A DNA stretch of 64,000 nt, taken from Paraburkholderia caledonica NBRC 102488. Its GTDB lineage: Bacteria; Pseudomonadota; Gammaproteobacteria; Burkholderiales; Burkholderiaceae. This document shows, one piece after another, positions 47,073-55,530 of the stretch (position 1 is its first letter; each line of letters starts with the position of its first letter). The DNA is taken from contig NZ_BAYE01000019.1 of NCBI RefSeq assembly GCF_000685095.1, forward strand, positions 61,946 to 125,945, given 5' to 3'. The position numbers were made by a program, and so were the translations under genes. The notes below the pieces were generated by a model. The model searched no databases. It worked only from the letters and a program-made list of their open reading frames with translations, and had not been told where the DNA came from.

Positions 47073-48344
47073 ATGGATATCGACCAGTACATGACCGACC
47101 TCGGCCGCCGCGCCCGCCAGGCCTCGCGTGCGATGGCGCGGGCGTCGACGGCCGCGAAGAACACGGCACTCGCGGCGGTCGCAGCGGGTATCGAGCGCGA
47201 CGCCGCGTTGCTCAAGGAAGCTAACGCGCGTGACCTCGCGCGGGCACGCGACAAAGGCCACGACGCGGCTTTCATCGACCGGCTGACTTTGTCGGATAAA
47301 GCGCTGAAAACGATGGTCGAAGGCCTGCGCCAGGTCGCGGCGCTCGCGGACCCGATCGGCGAGATCAGCAACCTGAAGTACAGGCCAAGCGGCATTCAGG
47401 TCGGGCAGATGCGCGTGCCGCTCGGCGTGATCGGCATCATCTACGAATCGCGTCCTAACGTCACGATTGACGCCGCCGCGCTCTGCCTGAAGTCGGGCAA
47501 CGCCACGATCCTGCGCGGCGGTTCCGAAGCGTTGGAATGCAATACGGCGCTCGCGAAGCTGATCGGCGAGGGTCTCGAAGCTGCCGGTTTGCCACAGGAC
47601 GCCGTGCAGGTTGTCGCGACCGTGGACCGCGCCGCGGTCGGCAAGCTGATCACAATGACCGAGTACGTCGACGTGATCGTTCCACGCGGTGGCAAGAGTC
47701 TGATCGAGCGGCTGATGAACGAAGCGCGAGTGCCGATGATCAAGCACCTCGACGGCATCTGCCACGTGTACGTGGACGACCGCGCGGACCTCGCGAAGGC
47801 GCTGACGGTCTGCGACAACGCCAAAACGCATCGCTATGGCACCTGCAACACGATGGAGACGCTGCTCGTCGCGCGTGATATCGCATCGGCGGTGCTGCCG
47901 CCTCTTGGCAAGCTGTATCGCGAGAAAGAAGTCGAGTTGCGCGTGGACGCGGCGGCGCGTGCGGTGCTGGCCGACGCGGGCGTGGGCCCGCTGGTCGATG
48001 CAACGGAAGATGACTGGCGCACCGAATATCTCGCGCCGGTGCTGGCGATCAGGGTGGTCGACGATCTGGACGCGGCGATCGAGCACATCAACACCTATAG
48101 CTCGCAGCACACCGACGCGATCGTCACCGAAGACCACGACCGCGCCATGCGTTTCCTGCGCGAAGTGGATTCGGCAAGCGTGATGGTGAATGCATCGACC
48201 CGTTTCGCCGATGGCTTCGAGTTTGGCCTTGGTGCCGAAATCGGCATCTCAAATGACAAGCTTCATGCGCGCGGTCCGGTGGGGCTGGAAGGTTTGACGT
48301 CGCTGAAGTATGTCGTGCTCGGGCATGGCGAAGGGCGCCAATAG
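47073..48344 (+). CDS. proA: gamma-glutamyl phosphate reductase
   Basis: 423 residues starting MDIDQYMTDLGRRARQ at ATG 47073. Aldehyde-dehydrogenase-like: IYESRPNVTIDAAALCLKSG, ILRGGSEALECN and the catalytic cysteine in KTHRYGTCNTMETLLVA are present. It converts glutamyl phosphate to glutamate semialdehyde for proline. TACAAT at 47001-47006 is a likely -10 for it, with no clear -35. proB is not in the window. Confidence 0.96.
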   Translation: MDIDQYMTDLGRRARQASRAMARASTAAKNTALAAVAAGIERDAALLKEANARDLARARDKGHDAAFIDRLTLSDKALKTMVEGLRQVAALADPIGEISNLKYRPSGIQVGQMRVPLGVIGIIYESRPNVTIDAAALCLKSGNATILRGGSEALECNTALAKLIGEGLEAAGLPQDAVQVVATVDRAAVGKLITMTEYVDVIVPRGGKSLIERLMNEARVPMIKHLDGICHVYVDDRADLAKALTVCDNAKTHRYGTCNTMETLLVARDIASAVLPPLGKLYREKEVELRVDAAARAVLADAGVGPLVDATEDDWRTEYLAPVLAIRVVDDLDAAIEHINTYSSQHTDAIVTEDHDRAMRFLREVDSASVMVNASTRFADGFEFGLGAEIGISNDKLHARGPVGLEGLTSLKYVVLGHGEGRQ

Positions 48345-48521
48345 GCGCTATTCAATGGTAGGCGTGGCCGTGCAACGCGGCCACGTTTGTCCGTCTGTCT
48401 ACGCCTTCTGGCGTTGCCGCGACCGTCGGTCACTGTGCGTCGCGATGAATGGCCGCCATGATTGCCGCCGCTGGCCACAACACGCTGGTTACAACACTCA
48501 ACACGCACGCAAGGACATCCG

Positions 48522-48938
48522 ATGCTCTGGATCAAGACGTTTCATATCGTTCTGGTCGCTTCCTGGTTCGCCGGTCTGTTCTATTTGCCGCGCATTTTCG
48601 TCAACCTGGCGATGGAAACCGAGCCGGCGGCGGTGACGCGTCTCCTGATCATGGCGCGCAAACTGTTTCGCTTCATGACGTTTATCGCCGTGCCGGCGCT
48701 CATTTGCGGGCTGTGGCTCTGGCTCGTCGTGGGAATCGGACGAGGACAGGGCTGGATTCACGCCAAGGTCGGCGTCGTCGTGCTGCTGGTGATTTACCAC
48801 GCGTACTGCGGCGTGTTGCTGCGGACCTTCGAGCGCGGGCAGAACCGCCGCACGCACAAGTGGTACCGGATGTTCAACGAATTGCCCGTGCTCGGGATGC
48901 TCGCTGCGGTCGCGCTGGTGGTGATCAAGCCGTTTTGA
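48522..48938 (+). CDS. HemJ-like (UPF0093/CopD family) membrane protein
   Basis: 138 residues from ATG 48522 with AAGGA upstream. About four membrane helices. The start MLWIKTFHIVLVASWFAGLF with H8, then YLPRIFVNLAME, KVGVVVLLVIYHAYCG and the C-terminal helix match the HemJ/UPF0093 group, in which members oxidise protoporphyrinogen IX in haem synthesis. It is often annotated simply as CopD family. Gene context (proA, hexR) says nothing on haem, so the function is by family only. Confidence 0.88.
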   Translation: MLWIKTFHIVLVASWFAGLFYLPRIFVNLAMETEPAAVTRLLIMARKLFRFMTFIAVPALICGLWLWLVVGIGRGQGWIHAKVGVVVLLVIYHAYCGVLLRTFERGQNRRTHKWYRMFNELPVLGMLAAVALVVIKPF

Positions 48939-49358
48939 TGTGCATCGCACGCCCAGCGTGTCGGATGACTCATCGTTTGCATGTCTCGGTGTGAGTGGTG
49001 TCCCTCGCCGCGTGACAAGTAACGCTCGTCGCTGTTGCGGAAAACGTCGCGAGTCAACGTACCGCCGTGAACACGAAAAGGCGAGCCCCTTTCCGCAACT
49101 GCCGATCATATTCTGGACGACCCCTTGAGCGCGCATGCACACGCCTTTCCGCGCGTGACGGAGATCGTGTCATGGGACAAGGCGCAAGGCGACGCGCTTC
49201 GCATGGCGGGCACACCGACGCATCGTTCGACTTCGTGCACTCAAGCCATTGAGGTGTCCCTTCGAGCGACACAAAACAAACGGGCTCCCTTAGGAGCCCG
49301 TTTTGTATTCAGGTGAATCAGCACACAACGAAAACGGATTGTTCTCGTGCGCAACCCT
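48939..49358. other. 420-base gap between the HemJ-like gene and hexR
   Basis: No open frame with a plausible start and family match was found on either strand. The only recognisable feature is the terminator near 49271-49306. The small frames present are arginine- and serine-rich and look like noise. Confidence 0.5.
49271..49306 (-). terminator. intrinsic terminator of hexR, bidirectional
   Basis: The 8-base stem CGGGCTCC/GGAGCCCG (49281-49288 with 49293-49300) is extended by flanking A/T-rich arms (ACAAAA and TTTTGT). On the minus strand it follows the hexR stop by about 50 bases and ends in T-rich sequence. Confidence 0.8.
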
Positions 49359-50204
49359 TCATCCGTCTGTCCCGATCCTTCTGCGCGCGATCAGTTCCTT
49401 CGCATCGGCCAGTTTCTCCGCAAGCTCCGGTCCGCGTTTTAGCGCGACGCCCACCGCGAGAATGTCGCCGATCGCAAGGTGCGAAGTGCGCGAGGTCATC
49501 GGCGAAAAGATATCGGTGTCTTCGTCGATGTTGGCGAAAAGTCCTACCGACGCGATCCGCGCGAGCGGCGAGTTGCCATGCGTCACGGCGATCACTTTTG
49601 CGCCGCCGGCCACAGCCGACCTGGCTGCATCGACGATATCGCGCGTGCGTCCCGTGTTCGAAATCGCGACCACGACGTCGCCCTCACCGAGCATTGCTGC
49701 GGACATCAGGAACGTATGCGGGTCCGAGTAGGCGACGCTAGGCATGCCTAGCCTGAAGAACTTGTGCTGCATGTCGAGCGCGGTAATACCCGATCCGCCG
49801 GCGCCGTAGAACTCGATCCGCTTCGCTTGCGCGAGTACGTCGATCGCCGCCGCGACGCTATCCGAAGACAGATTGTTGCGCACCTGGATCAGCGCGCCGA
49901 TCGTCCGGTCGAACACCTTGGCGGCGACGCCCGGCGCCGGTTCGTCCGCGCGCACGTCCCGATAAACGGCAGGTACTTCAGTCGCGATGCCCTGCGCGAG
50001 CCGGATCTTGAACTCGCGGAATCCCGAGAAGCCGAGCGCATGACAAAAACGCGCGATGGTCGGCTGACTGACGCCCGCACGCGCGGCGACTTCCGTCATC
50101 GAAAGATCGAGCACCTCGCGTGGCGCCTCGATCACGTAATCGGCCAGCTTGCGCTCGGACGGACGCAGCTGCTCGCGCATCTCTTCAACCTGGGACAGCA
50201 TCAT
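49359..50204 (-). CDS. hexR: RpiR-family regulator HexR
   Basis: 281 residues. An N-terminal helix-turn-helix (about 15-70, MTEVAARAGVSQPTIARFC) and a C-terminal SIS sugar-phosphate domain (about 120-260, FYGAGGSGITALDMQHKF and AISNTGRTRDIVDAA). HexR binds KDPG and represses or activates central carbon genes in proteobacteria. It is divergent from edd, and two similar 15-base sites lie at the two promoters between them. Confidence 0.95.
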   Translation of the reverse strand: MMLSQVEEMREQLRPSERKLADYVIEAPREVLDLSMTEVAARAGVSQPTIARFCHALGFSGFREFKIRLAQGIATEVPAVYRDVRADEPAPGVAAKVFDRTIGALIQVRNNLSSDSVAAAIDVLAQAKRIEFYGAGGSGITALDMQHKFFRLGMPSVAYSDPHTFLMSAAMLGEGDVVVAISNTGRTRDIVDAARSAVAGGAKVIAVTHGNSPLARIASVGLFANIDEDTDIFSPMTSRTSHLAIGDILAVGVALKRGPELAEKLADAKELIARRRIGTDG

Positions 50205-50237
50205 CGGAAATCTCGCACTATGCTGAAGAATGCGTGG

Positions 50238-50265
50238 ACTATAACTGATTGCCCAGTATGTACAA
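50238..50265 (-). promoter_or_regulatory. hexR promoter (sigma-70)
   Basis: On the minus strand TTGTAC (50260-50265) and TATAGT (50238-50243) are 16 bases apart, 34 bases before the hexR start. The operator at 50259-50273 covers the -35, so bound HexR should block its own promoter. Confidence 0.6.
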
Positions 50266-50273
50266 AAACTACA
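50259..50273. promoter_or_regulatory. candidate HexR operator 1
   Basis: Fifteen bases TGTACAAAAACTACA, an imperfect palindrome. The reverse complement is TGTAGTTTTTGTACA, which matches operator 2 at 12 of 15 positions. The reported HexR consensus in other proteobacteria is also a palindrome of the TGTA-N-TACA kind. Confidence 0.65.
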
Positions 50274-50380
50274 TCTCGGCCGTAGGTGTTATCCCTTAGC
50301 TCGGTGATGAATCTCGCGGATCAGCCGTCAGCAAGGCGTTCAGGGGGATTCCCGATGTCGCATTGCAATAGGGATTCCGA

Positions 50381-50409
50381 TTGCGGACGTGTAGTTTTTC
50401 TACTAACAT
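50381..50409 (+). promoter_or_regulatory. edd promoter (sigma-70)
   Basis: TTGCGG (50381-50386) and TAACAT (50404-50409) are exactly 17 bases apart, 84 bases before the edd start. The second operator lies in the spacer, a position where a repressor would block RNA polymerase. Confidence 0.55.
50390..50404. promoter_or_regulatory. candidate HexR operator 2
   Basis: TGTAGTTTTTCTACT, in the spacer of the edd promoter. It shares 12 of 15 positions with the reverse complement of operator 1. The distance between the two sites is about 117 bases, enough for looping, which is not shown. Confidence 0.65.
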
Positions 50410-50493
50410 TGCCGTCGTTGGTTGATTCGACTCTCCGCGATATCTATCTCGCATCATGTCCGCGCGCCCGCCGCCAGCGACGAAGGAGCTCCG

Positions 50494-52419
50494 ATGGTTT
50501 CCCCGCATTCGCAATTGTCAAAGGTCACGCAGCGCGTGGTCGAACGCAGCAAGCCGACTCGCGAGGCGTACCTCGCGCGCATTCACGAGGCGCAGGGCAG
50601 GTTCCCGGCGCGCGGCGCACTTTCCTGCGCCAATCTGGCCCACGGTTTCGCGGGCCTGGAAGGCAATGACAAGCTCGTCATCAAGCAGATTCGTGAACCG
50701 AACATCGGCATTGTCTCCTCGTACAACGAGATGCTGTCGGCTCACGCGCCGTACAAAAACTACCCGGACATCATCAAGCAGGCCGCCCGCGAGAACGGCG
50801 GCGTCGCTCAGTTCGCGGGCGGCGTGCCGGCCATGTGCGACGGCATTACGCAAGGGAACGCGGGCATGGAGCTGTCGCTCTTCTCGCGCGAAGTCATCGC
50901 AATGAGCACGGCAGTCGCGCTTACGCACAACATGTTCGACGCGGCGCTGTGCCTCGGCATCTGCGACAAGATCGTGCCGGGCCTGTTGATCGGCGCGCTG
51001 CAGTTCGGCCATCTGCCGACTATCTTCGTGCCGGCCGGCCCCATGACGAGCGGTCTTTCGAACGACGACAAAGCCAAGACGCGCCAGCAGTTCGCAACCG
51101 GCCAATGCGGCCGCGACGCGCTGCTCGAAGCGGAAGCCGCCGCCTATCACGGCCACGGCACCTGCACGTTCTACGGCACCGCGAACAGCAACCAGATGCT
51201 GATGGAAATAATGGGCCTGCATCTGCCTGGTTCGGCCTTTGTGCATCCGCATACGCCGTTGCGCGACGCGTTGACCGCGCAGGCCGCGCGCCGCGTTCTC
51301 GACCTGACCGTCGAGCGCGGTAACTACATGCCGATTGGTCACGTGATCGACGAGAAGGCGATCGTCAACGGTATCGTCGCTCTGCTCGCGACGGGCGGCT
51401 CGACCAATCACACGCTGCACCTTGTCGCGATTGCGCGTGCCGCCGGCATCGTGATCGATTGGGACGACTTCGACACGCTGTCTCAAGCGGTGCCGCTGCT
51501 CGCGAAGATCTATCCGAATGGCAAAGCCGACGTGAATCATTTTCACGCCGCCGGTGGCGTGGCGTTCCTGGTGCGCAATCTGCTCGAAGGCGGATTGCTG
51601 CATGAAGACGTCAACACGGTGGCGGGCAAGGGCCTTCATCACTACACGGAAGAACCGAAGCTGATCGACGGCAAGCTGCAATGGGTGCCCGGCGTACAGG
51701 CCAGCGAAGACACCGCGGTGTTGCGCGGCATCAAGGAGCCGTTCCAGGCGGACGGCGGCCTGCGTTTAATGCAGGGCAAGCTTGGCCGCGGCGTAATCAA
51801 GATCTCGGCCGTCGCGCAGCAGCATCGCAAGGTGAAAGCGCCGGCCATCGTGTTCGACTCGCAGGAAGCCGTGCAGGAAGCGTTCGATAATGGCGAACTG
51901 AAGCGTGACTTCATTGCCGTGGTGCGTTTCCAGGGCGCGCGGGCAAACGGCATGCCGGAACTGCATCGTTTGACGCCGCTGCTCGGTGTGTTGCAGGATC
52001 AAGGTTTCCATGTCGCGCTCGTCACGGACGGGCGCATGTCGGGAGCGTCGGGTAAGGTGCCCGCGGTGATTCATCTGTCGCCGGAAGCGCTGCTGCAAGG
52101 GCCGATCGGCAAGGTGCGCAGCGGCGACATGCTGGTGATCGACGCCGAAGCCGGCGTGCTCGACATCGAGATCGACGCGGCCGAGTGGGCTGCGCGTCCG
52201 AACGCCGTGCCGCTGCATCAGGCGGAGAACGAAGTTGGTTTCGGCCGCGAGCTGTTCGGTGTGTTTCGCGCGGCGGCAGCGCCTGCGGAGCAGGGCGCGT
52301 CGGTGTTCGGGCCGATGGTGGGCGAGCGTGCGGCATTGCACGGCAAGCACACCGCGCCTGCCGCGAACCACGCGGGTGAGTCGGGCGTGACTGTTGCGAG
52401 CACCACGCAGGCGGGGTAA
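50494..52419 (+). CDS. edd: phosphogluconate dehydratase
   Basis: 641 residues from ATG 50494 (AGGAG upstream; the open frame back to 50422 has no better site). An IlvD/Edd dehydratase: SSYNEMLSAHAPYKNYPD, GGVPAMCDGITQG and LCLGICDKIVPGLL are family motifs, with Cys that bind the iron-sulphur cluster. LVTDGRMSGASGKVPAVIH is the late substrate motif. It converts 6-phosphogluconate to KDPG. The 50-residue C-terminal Ala/Gly-rich tail is of unknown role. Confidence 0.97.
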   Translation: MVSPHSQLSKVTQRVVERSKPTREAYLARIHEAQGRFPARGALSCANLAHGFAGLEGNDKLVIKQIREPNIGIVSSYNEMLSAHAPYKNYPDIIKQAARENGGVAQFAGGVPAMCDGITQGNAGMELSLFSREVIAMSTAVALTHNMFDAALCLGICDKIVPGLLIGALQFGHLPTIFVPAGPMTSGLSNDDKAKTRQQFATGQCGRDALLEAEAAAYHGHGTCTFYGTANSNQMLMEIMGLHLPGSAFVHPHTPLRDALTAQAARRVLDLTVERGNYMPIGHVIDEKAIVNGIVALLATGGSTNHTLHLVAIARAAGIVIDWDDFDTLSQAVPLLAKIYPNGKADVNHFHAAGGVAFLVRNLLEGGLLHEDVNTVAGKGLHHYTEEPKLIDGKLQWVPGVQASEDTAVLRGIKEPFQADGGLRLMQGKLGRGVIKISAVAQQHRKVKAPAIVFDSQEAVQEAFDNGELKRDFIAVVRFQGARANGMPELHRLTPLLGVLQDQGFHVALVTDGRMSGASGKVPAVIHLSPEALLQGPIGKVRSGDMLVIDAEAGVLDIEIDAAEWAARPNAVPLHQAENEVGFGRELFGVFRAAAAPAEQGASVFGPMVGERAALHGKHTAPAANHAGESGVTVASTTQAG

Positions 52420-52662
52420 GCAGTACCAGCCGCGTGAGTTGAGTGGCGCAGCAAATCGGACGAGACAGGTACGAACCGGACCGGGTAGGTAATCGACTAA
52501 CGGGACTGACCAGGCAACTGACGAAGCGGATTGACCGGCACGTCCAGCAAAGCCGATTGCCGACTCGCTAAGCCAACTGAGTCGGCCAGAAAAGCCGGCA
52601 AGCAATCAAGCCAGCCAGCCAAGCGCGCCAACCGGCAGCTGGCAGAAACAAGGAGTTTGACA

Positions 52663-53304
52663 ATGACGTCGAAAACAGTAAGCGATATCGTGCGCCTCGG
52701 TCCGGTGATTCCGGTGCTTGCGTTCGATTCCGCCGAGCAGGGCGAACACGTGTCGCGCGCATTGCATGCGGGCGGCGTGAAGGTGCTCGAAATCACGCTG
52801 CGCACGGCTGCCGGCCTGGAAGCGATTGAGCGCGCAAGCCACCTTGCCGATGACATCGTCGTCGGCGTCGGCACGATCACCCGGCCCGAGCACTGCGCTC
52901 AGGCGAAGAAGGCAGGCGCGCAGTTCGGTGTCTCGCCGGGCCTCACGAAGGACATTCACAAAGCTGCGCAGGACGCCGGACTGCCGCTTCTGCCTGGCGT
53001 GATGACGCCGAGCGACATCATTACCGCGCTCGAACTCGGTTACGAGATCGTGAAGTTTTTCCCGGCGCAGCAAGCGGGCGGTGTGCCAATGCTGCAAGCT
53101 TTTCATGGCCCGTTCCCGACGCTGAAGTTTTGCCCGACCGGCGGCATCACCGCGGAAACGGCCACGCACTTCCTGTCGCTGCCGAACGTGGTGTGCGTCG
53201 GCGGATCATGGCTCACGCCGAAAGCCGCATTGGCCGCGCAGAACTGGGAAGAAGTCACGCGTCTTGCGCGCGCCGCTAGCCAGTTGGCCGCGCCCGCTCA
53301 CTAG
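52663..53304 (+). CDS. eda: KDPG aldolase
   Basis: 213 residues from ATG 52663 (AAGGAG upstream). LEITLRTAAGLEAIE has the catalytic Glu/Arg, and LGYEIVKFFPAQQAGG the Schiff-base Lys; PTGGITAETATHFLSL is the phosphate-binding loop. It splits KDPG into pyruvate and glyceraldehyde 3-phosphate. The 243-base spacer from edd has a perfect 8-base hairpin (52559-52566 with 52579-52586) but no gene. gntT follows after 250 bases. Confidence 0.97.
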   Translation: MTSKTVSDIVRLGPVIPVLAFDSAEQGEHVSRALHAGGVKVLEITLRTAAGLEAIERASHLADDIVVGVGTITRPEHCAQAKKAGAQFGVSPGLTKDIHKAAQDAGLPLLPGVMTPSDIITALELGYEIVKFFPAQQAGGVPMLQAFHGPFPTLKFCPTGGITAETATHFLSLPNVVCVGGSWLTPKAALAAQNWEEVTRLARAASQLAAPAH

Positions 53305-53350
53305 TTCCTATCCGCCGCATCTAGCCCGGTCAGCGAACCAGGCAAGCAAA

Positions 53351-53391
53351 AGCCTCGTCGATACAGCCGGTCAGGCTGTCGCGGCGAGGCT
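53351..53391 (+). terminator. extended hairpin after eda, without a T tract
   Basis: A 10-base outer stem with one G-T pair (53351-53360 with 53382-53391) encloses a second 5-base stem (53364-53368 with 53374-53378). TTCGTTGC follows, so it is a weak terminator or an mRNA-processing structure between eda and gntT. Confidence 0.35.
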
Positions 53392-53554
53392 TCGTTGCAA
53401 ATATGCTCGTTAGTTTCGCGGGCATTTCCAGACAACAAACAGTAAAATTCAGCGTCCGCGCGGTTCGCACAGTTCTGATGCGTGCCGGTCGCCGTGAGAC
53501 GAGGTGGCTGCTGTCTTGCGCACCCACAATCAATAACGCAAAAGGAGGAGCTTC

Positions 53555-54940
53555 ATGGAAGCTGTTCACGGCAGCACGCTGCTGGTATTCGGGGTAATCG
53601 CCATCGCCTTGCTGATCTTGTTGATCACGCGCTACAAGGTCTATCCGTTCCTCGTTCTGATCATCGTGTCGCTGCTGCTCGGGCTCGCGTCCGGCATGCC
53701 GATGGCGACCATCGTCAAATCGTTCGAAACGGGCAACGGCAACACGTTGGGTCACATCGCGGTGGTGGTGGGGCTCGGCACGATGCTTGGCAAGATGATG
53801 GCCGAATCTGGCGGCGCCGAACGCATCGCCACGACGCTCATCAACTGGTTCGGCGAGAAAAACATTCACTGGGCGATGATGGTCGTCGCGATCATCGTCG
53901 GTCTGCCGGTGTTCTTTGAAGTCGGCTTCGTGCTGCTGATTCCGATTGCCTTCAACGTCGCGAAACGCACCAATAAATCGCTGCTGCTGGTCGGCCTGCC
54001 GATGGTCGCGGGTCTGTCCGTCGTGCACGGGCTGATTCCGCCGCATCCGGCCGCAATGCTCGCGGTGCAGCAGTATCACGCCGATATCGGCAAGACGATC
54101 GCCTATGGCCTGATTATCGGCGTGCCGACGGCTATCGTCGCGGGTCCGCTGTTTGCGCTGCTGATCAGCCGCTATGTGAAGCTGCCGCAAGAAAACGCGC
54201 TGGCCGCGCAATTCCTCGGTCACGACGACGCGGCGAAGAACGGTGCAACGAACACAGCGCCGAAGCGCGAACTGCCGAGCTTCGGCATCACGCTCTTCAC
54301 GGTTTTGCTGCCGGTGATTCTGATGCTGGTGGGTAGCTGGGCGGACCTCGTGTTCACGCCGAAGACCTTGCCGAACGACCTGCTGCATTTCGTCGGCAAC
54401 TCGGACGTCGCGCTGCTGATCGCGGTGCTGGTCAGCTTCTGGACCTTCGGTGCGAGCCGAGGCTTCAATCGCGATCAGATCCAGAAATTCTGCGGCGAAT
54501 GTCTCGCGCCGATCGCGGGCATCACGCTGATCGTCGGTGCGGGCGGCGGTTTTGGGCGCGTGCTGATGGATAGCGGCATTTCGAAGGAAATCGTTGCTGC
54601 GGCCACCGCAGCGCACTTGTCGCCGTTGCTGTTCGGCTGGCTGGTCGCGGCGCTGATCCGTCTTGCCACGGGTTCGGCGACGGTCGCAATGACCACTGCC
54701 TGCGGCATCGTCGCGCCAATCGCCGCGGCAAGCGGTGTGCAAGTGAAGCCGGAACTGCTCGTGCTGGCAACGGGCTCGGGTTCGCTGATTTTTTCGCACG
54801 TGAACGACGGCGGTTTCTGGCTGATCAAGGAATACTTCGGTATGACGGTGGGGCAGACCTTCAAGACATGGTCGCTCCTCGAGACCATCATTTCGTTGAT
54901 GGGTTTGGGCTTGACCTTCGCGCTAGCGGCGGTCCTGTAA
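53555..54940 (+). CDS. gntT: GntP-family gluconate:H+ symporter
   Basis: 461 residues with about twelve membrane helices. AAAGGAGGAG precedes the ATG. The family sequences GLGTMLGKMMAESGGAERIA, PVFFEVGFVLLIPIAFNVA and IPPHPAAMLA are in their usual places, and the C-terminus SHVNDGGFWLIKEYFGM is typical. It imports gluconate with protons. The next gene, gntK, starts 10 bases after its stop, so the pair is co-translated. Confidence 0.96.
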   Translation: MEAVHGSTLLVFGVIAIALLILLITRYKVYPFLVLIIVSLLLGLASGMPMATIVKSFETGNGNTLGHIAVVVGLGTMLGKMMAESGGAERIATTLINWFGEKNIHWAMMVVAIIVGLPVFFEVGFVLLIPIAFNVAKRTNKSLLLVGLPMVAGLSVVHGLIPPHPAAMLAVQQYHADIGKTIAYGLIIGVPTAIVAGPLFALLISRYVKLPQENALAAQFLGHDDAAKNGATNTAPKRELPSFGITLFTVLLPVILMLVGSWADLVFTPKTLPNDLLHFVGNSDVALLIAVLVSFWTFGASRGFNRDQIQKFCGECLAPIAGITLIVGAGGGFGRVLMDSGISKEIVAAATAAHLSPLLFGWLVAALIRLATGSATVAMTTACGIVAPIAAASGVQVKPELLVLATGSGSLIFSHVNDGGFWLIKEYFGMTVGQTFKTWSLLETIISLMGLGLTFALAAVL

Positions 54941-54950
54941 GGAGTTTTTG

Positions 54951-55445
54951 ATGATTCTGATCGCAATGGGCGTGTCGGGCGCCGGCAAAACGAGAATTGG
55001 CGAGATGCTGGCGGAACGCCTGCACTGCGCGTTCACCGACGGCGACGCGTTCCATAGCGCCGCCAACAAGGAGAAGATGCACCACGGCATTCCGCTCACC
55101 GACGAAGACCGGTGGCCGTGGCTCAAAACTATCCGCGCCGCGATCGAAGAAAAGCAGAAGGCGGGCGAGACAGCGGTGTTCACGTGTTCGTCGCTGAAAC
55201 GCTCGTATCGCGACATTCTGCGCGACGGCGATAGCGACGTGTGCTTCGTTTATCTGAAGGGCTCGCGCGAGGTGTTGGAAGAACGTCTGACCACGCGTAC
55301 AGGGCACTTCTTCGATCCGTCGCTACTGCAGAGCCAGCTCGATACGCTCGAAGAGCCGGGTGCAGACGAAGCAGTGACGGTGAGCATTGAACTGTCGCCG
55401 GAACAGATCGTCGACGAGGTGTTGAAGCAGGTCGACAAACGGTAA
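54951..55445 (+). CDS. gntK: gluconokinase
   Basis: 164 residues from ATG 54951, with AAGGAG 7 bases upstream. The P-loop AMGVSGAGKTRIGEML and the phosphoryl-transfer region DEDRWPWLKTIR are GntK motifs. It phosphorylates gluconate to 6-phosphogluconate, the substrate of Edd. Last gene of the hexR-controlled block; a strong terminator follows. Confidence 0.97.
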   Translation: MILIAMGVSGAGKTRIGEMLAERLHCAFTDGDAFHSAANKEKMHHGIPLTDEDRWPWLKTIRAAIEEKQKAGETAVFTCSSLKRSYRDILRDGDSDVCFVYLKGSREVLEERLTTRTGHFFDPSLLQSQLDTLEEPGADEAVTVSIELSPEQIVDEVLKQVDKR

Positions 55446-55469
55446 GTTCCGGCGCAGCGTTTGCCTGTT

Positions 55470-55507
<38 letters not shown>

Positions 55508-55530
55508 GACCTGCCAAACGACGAAGGCTT

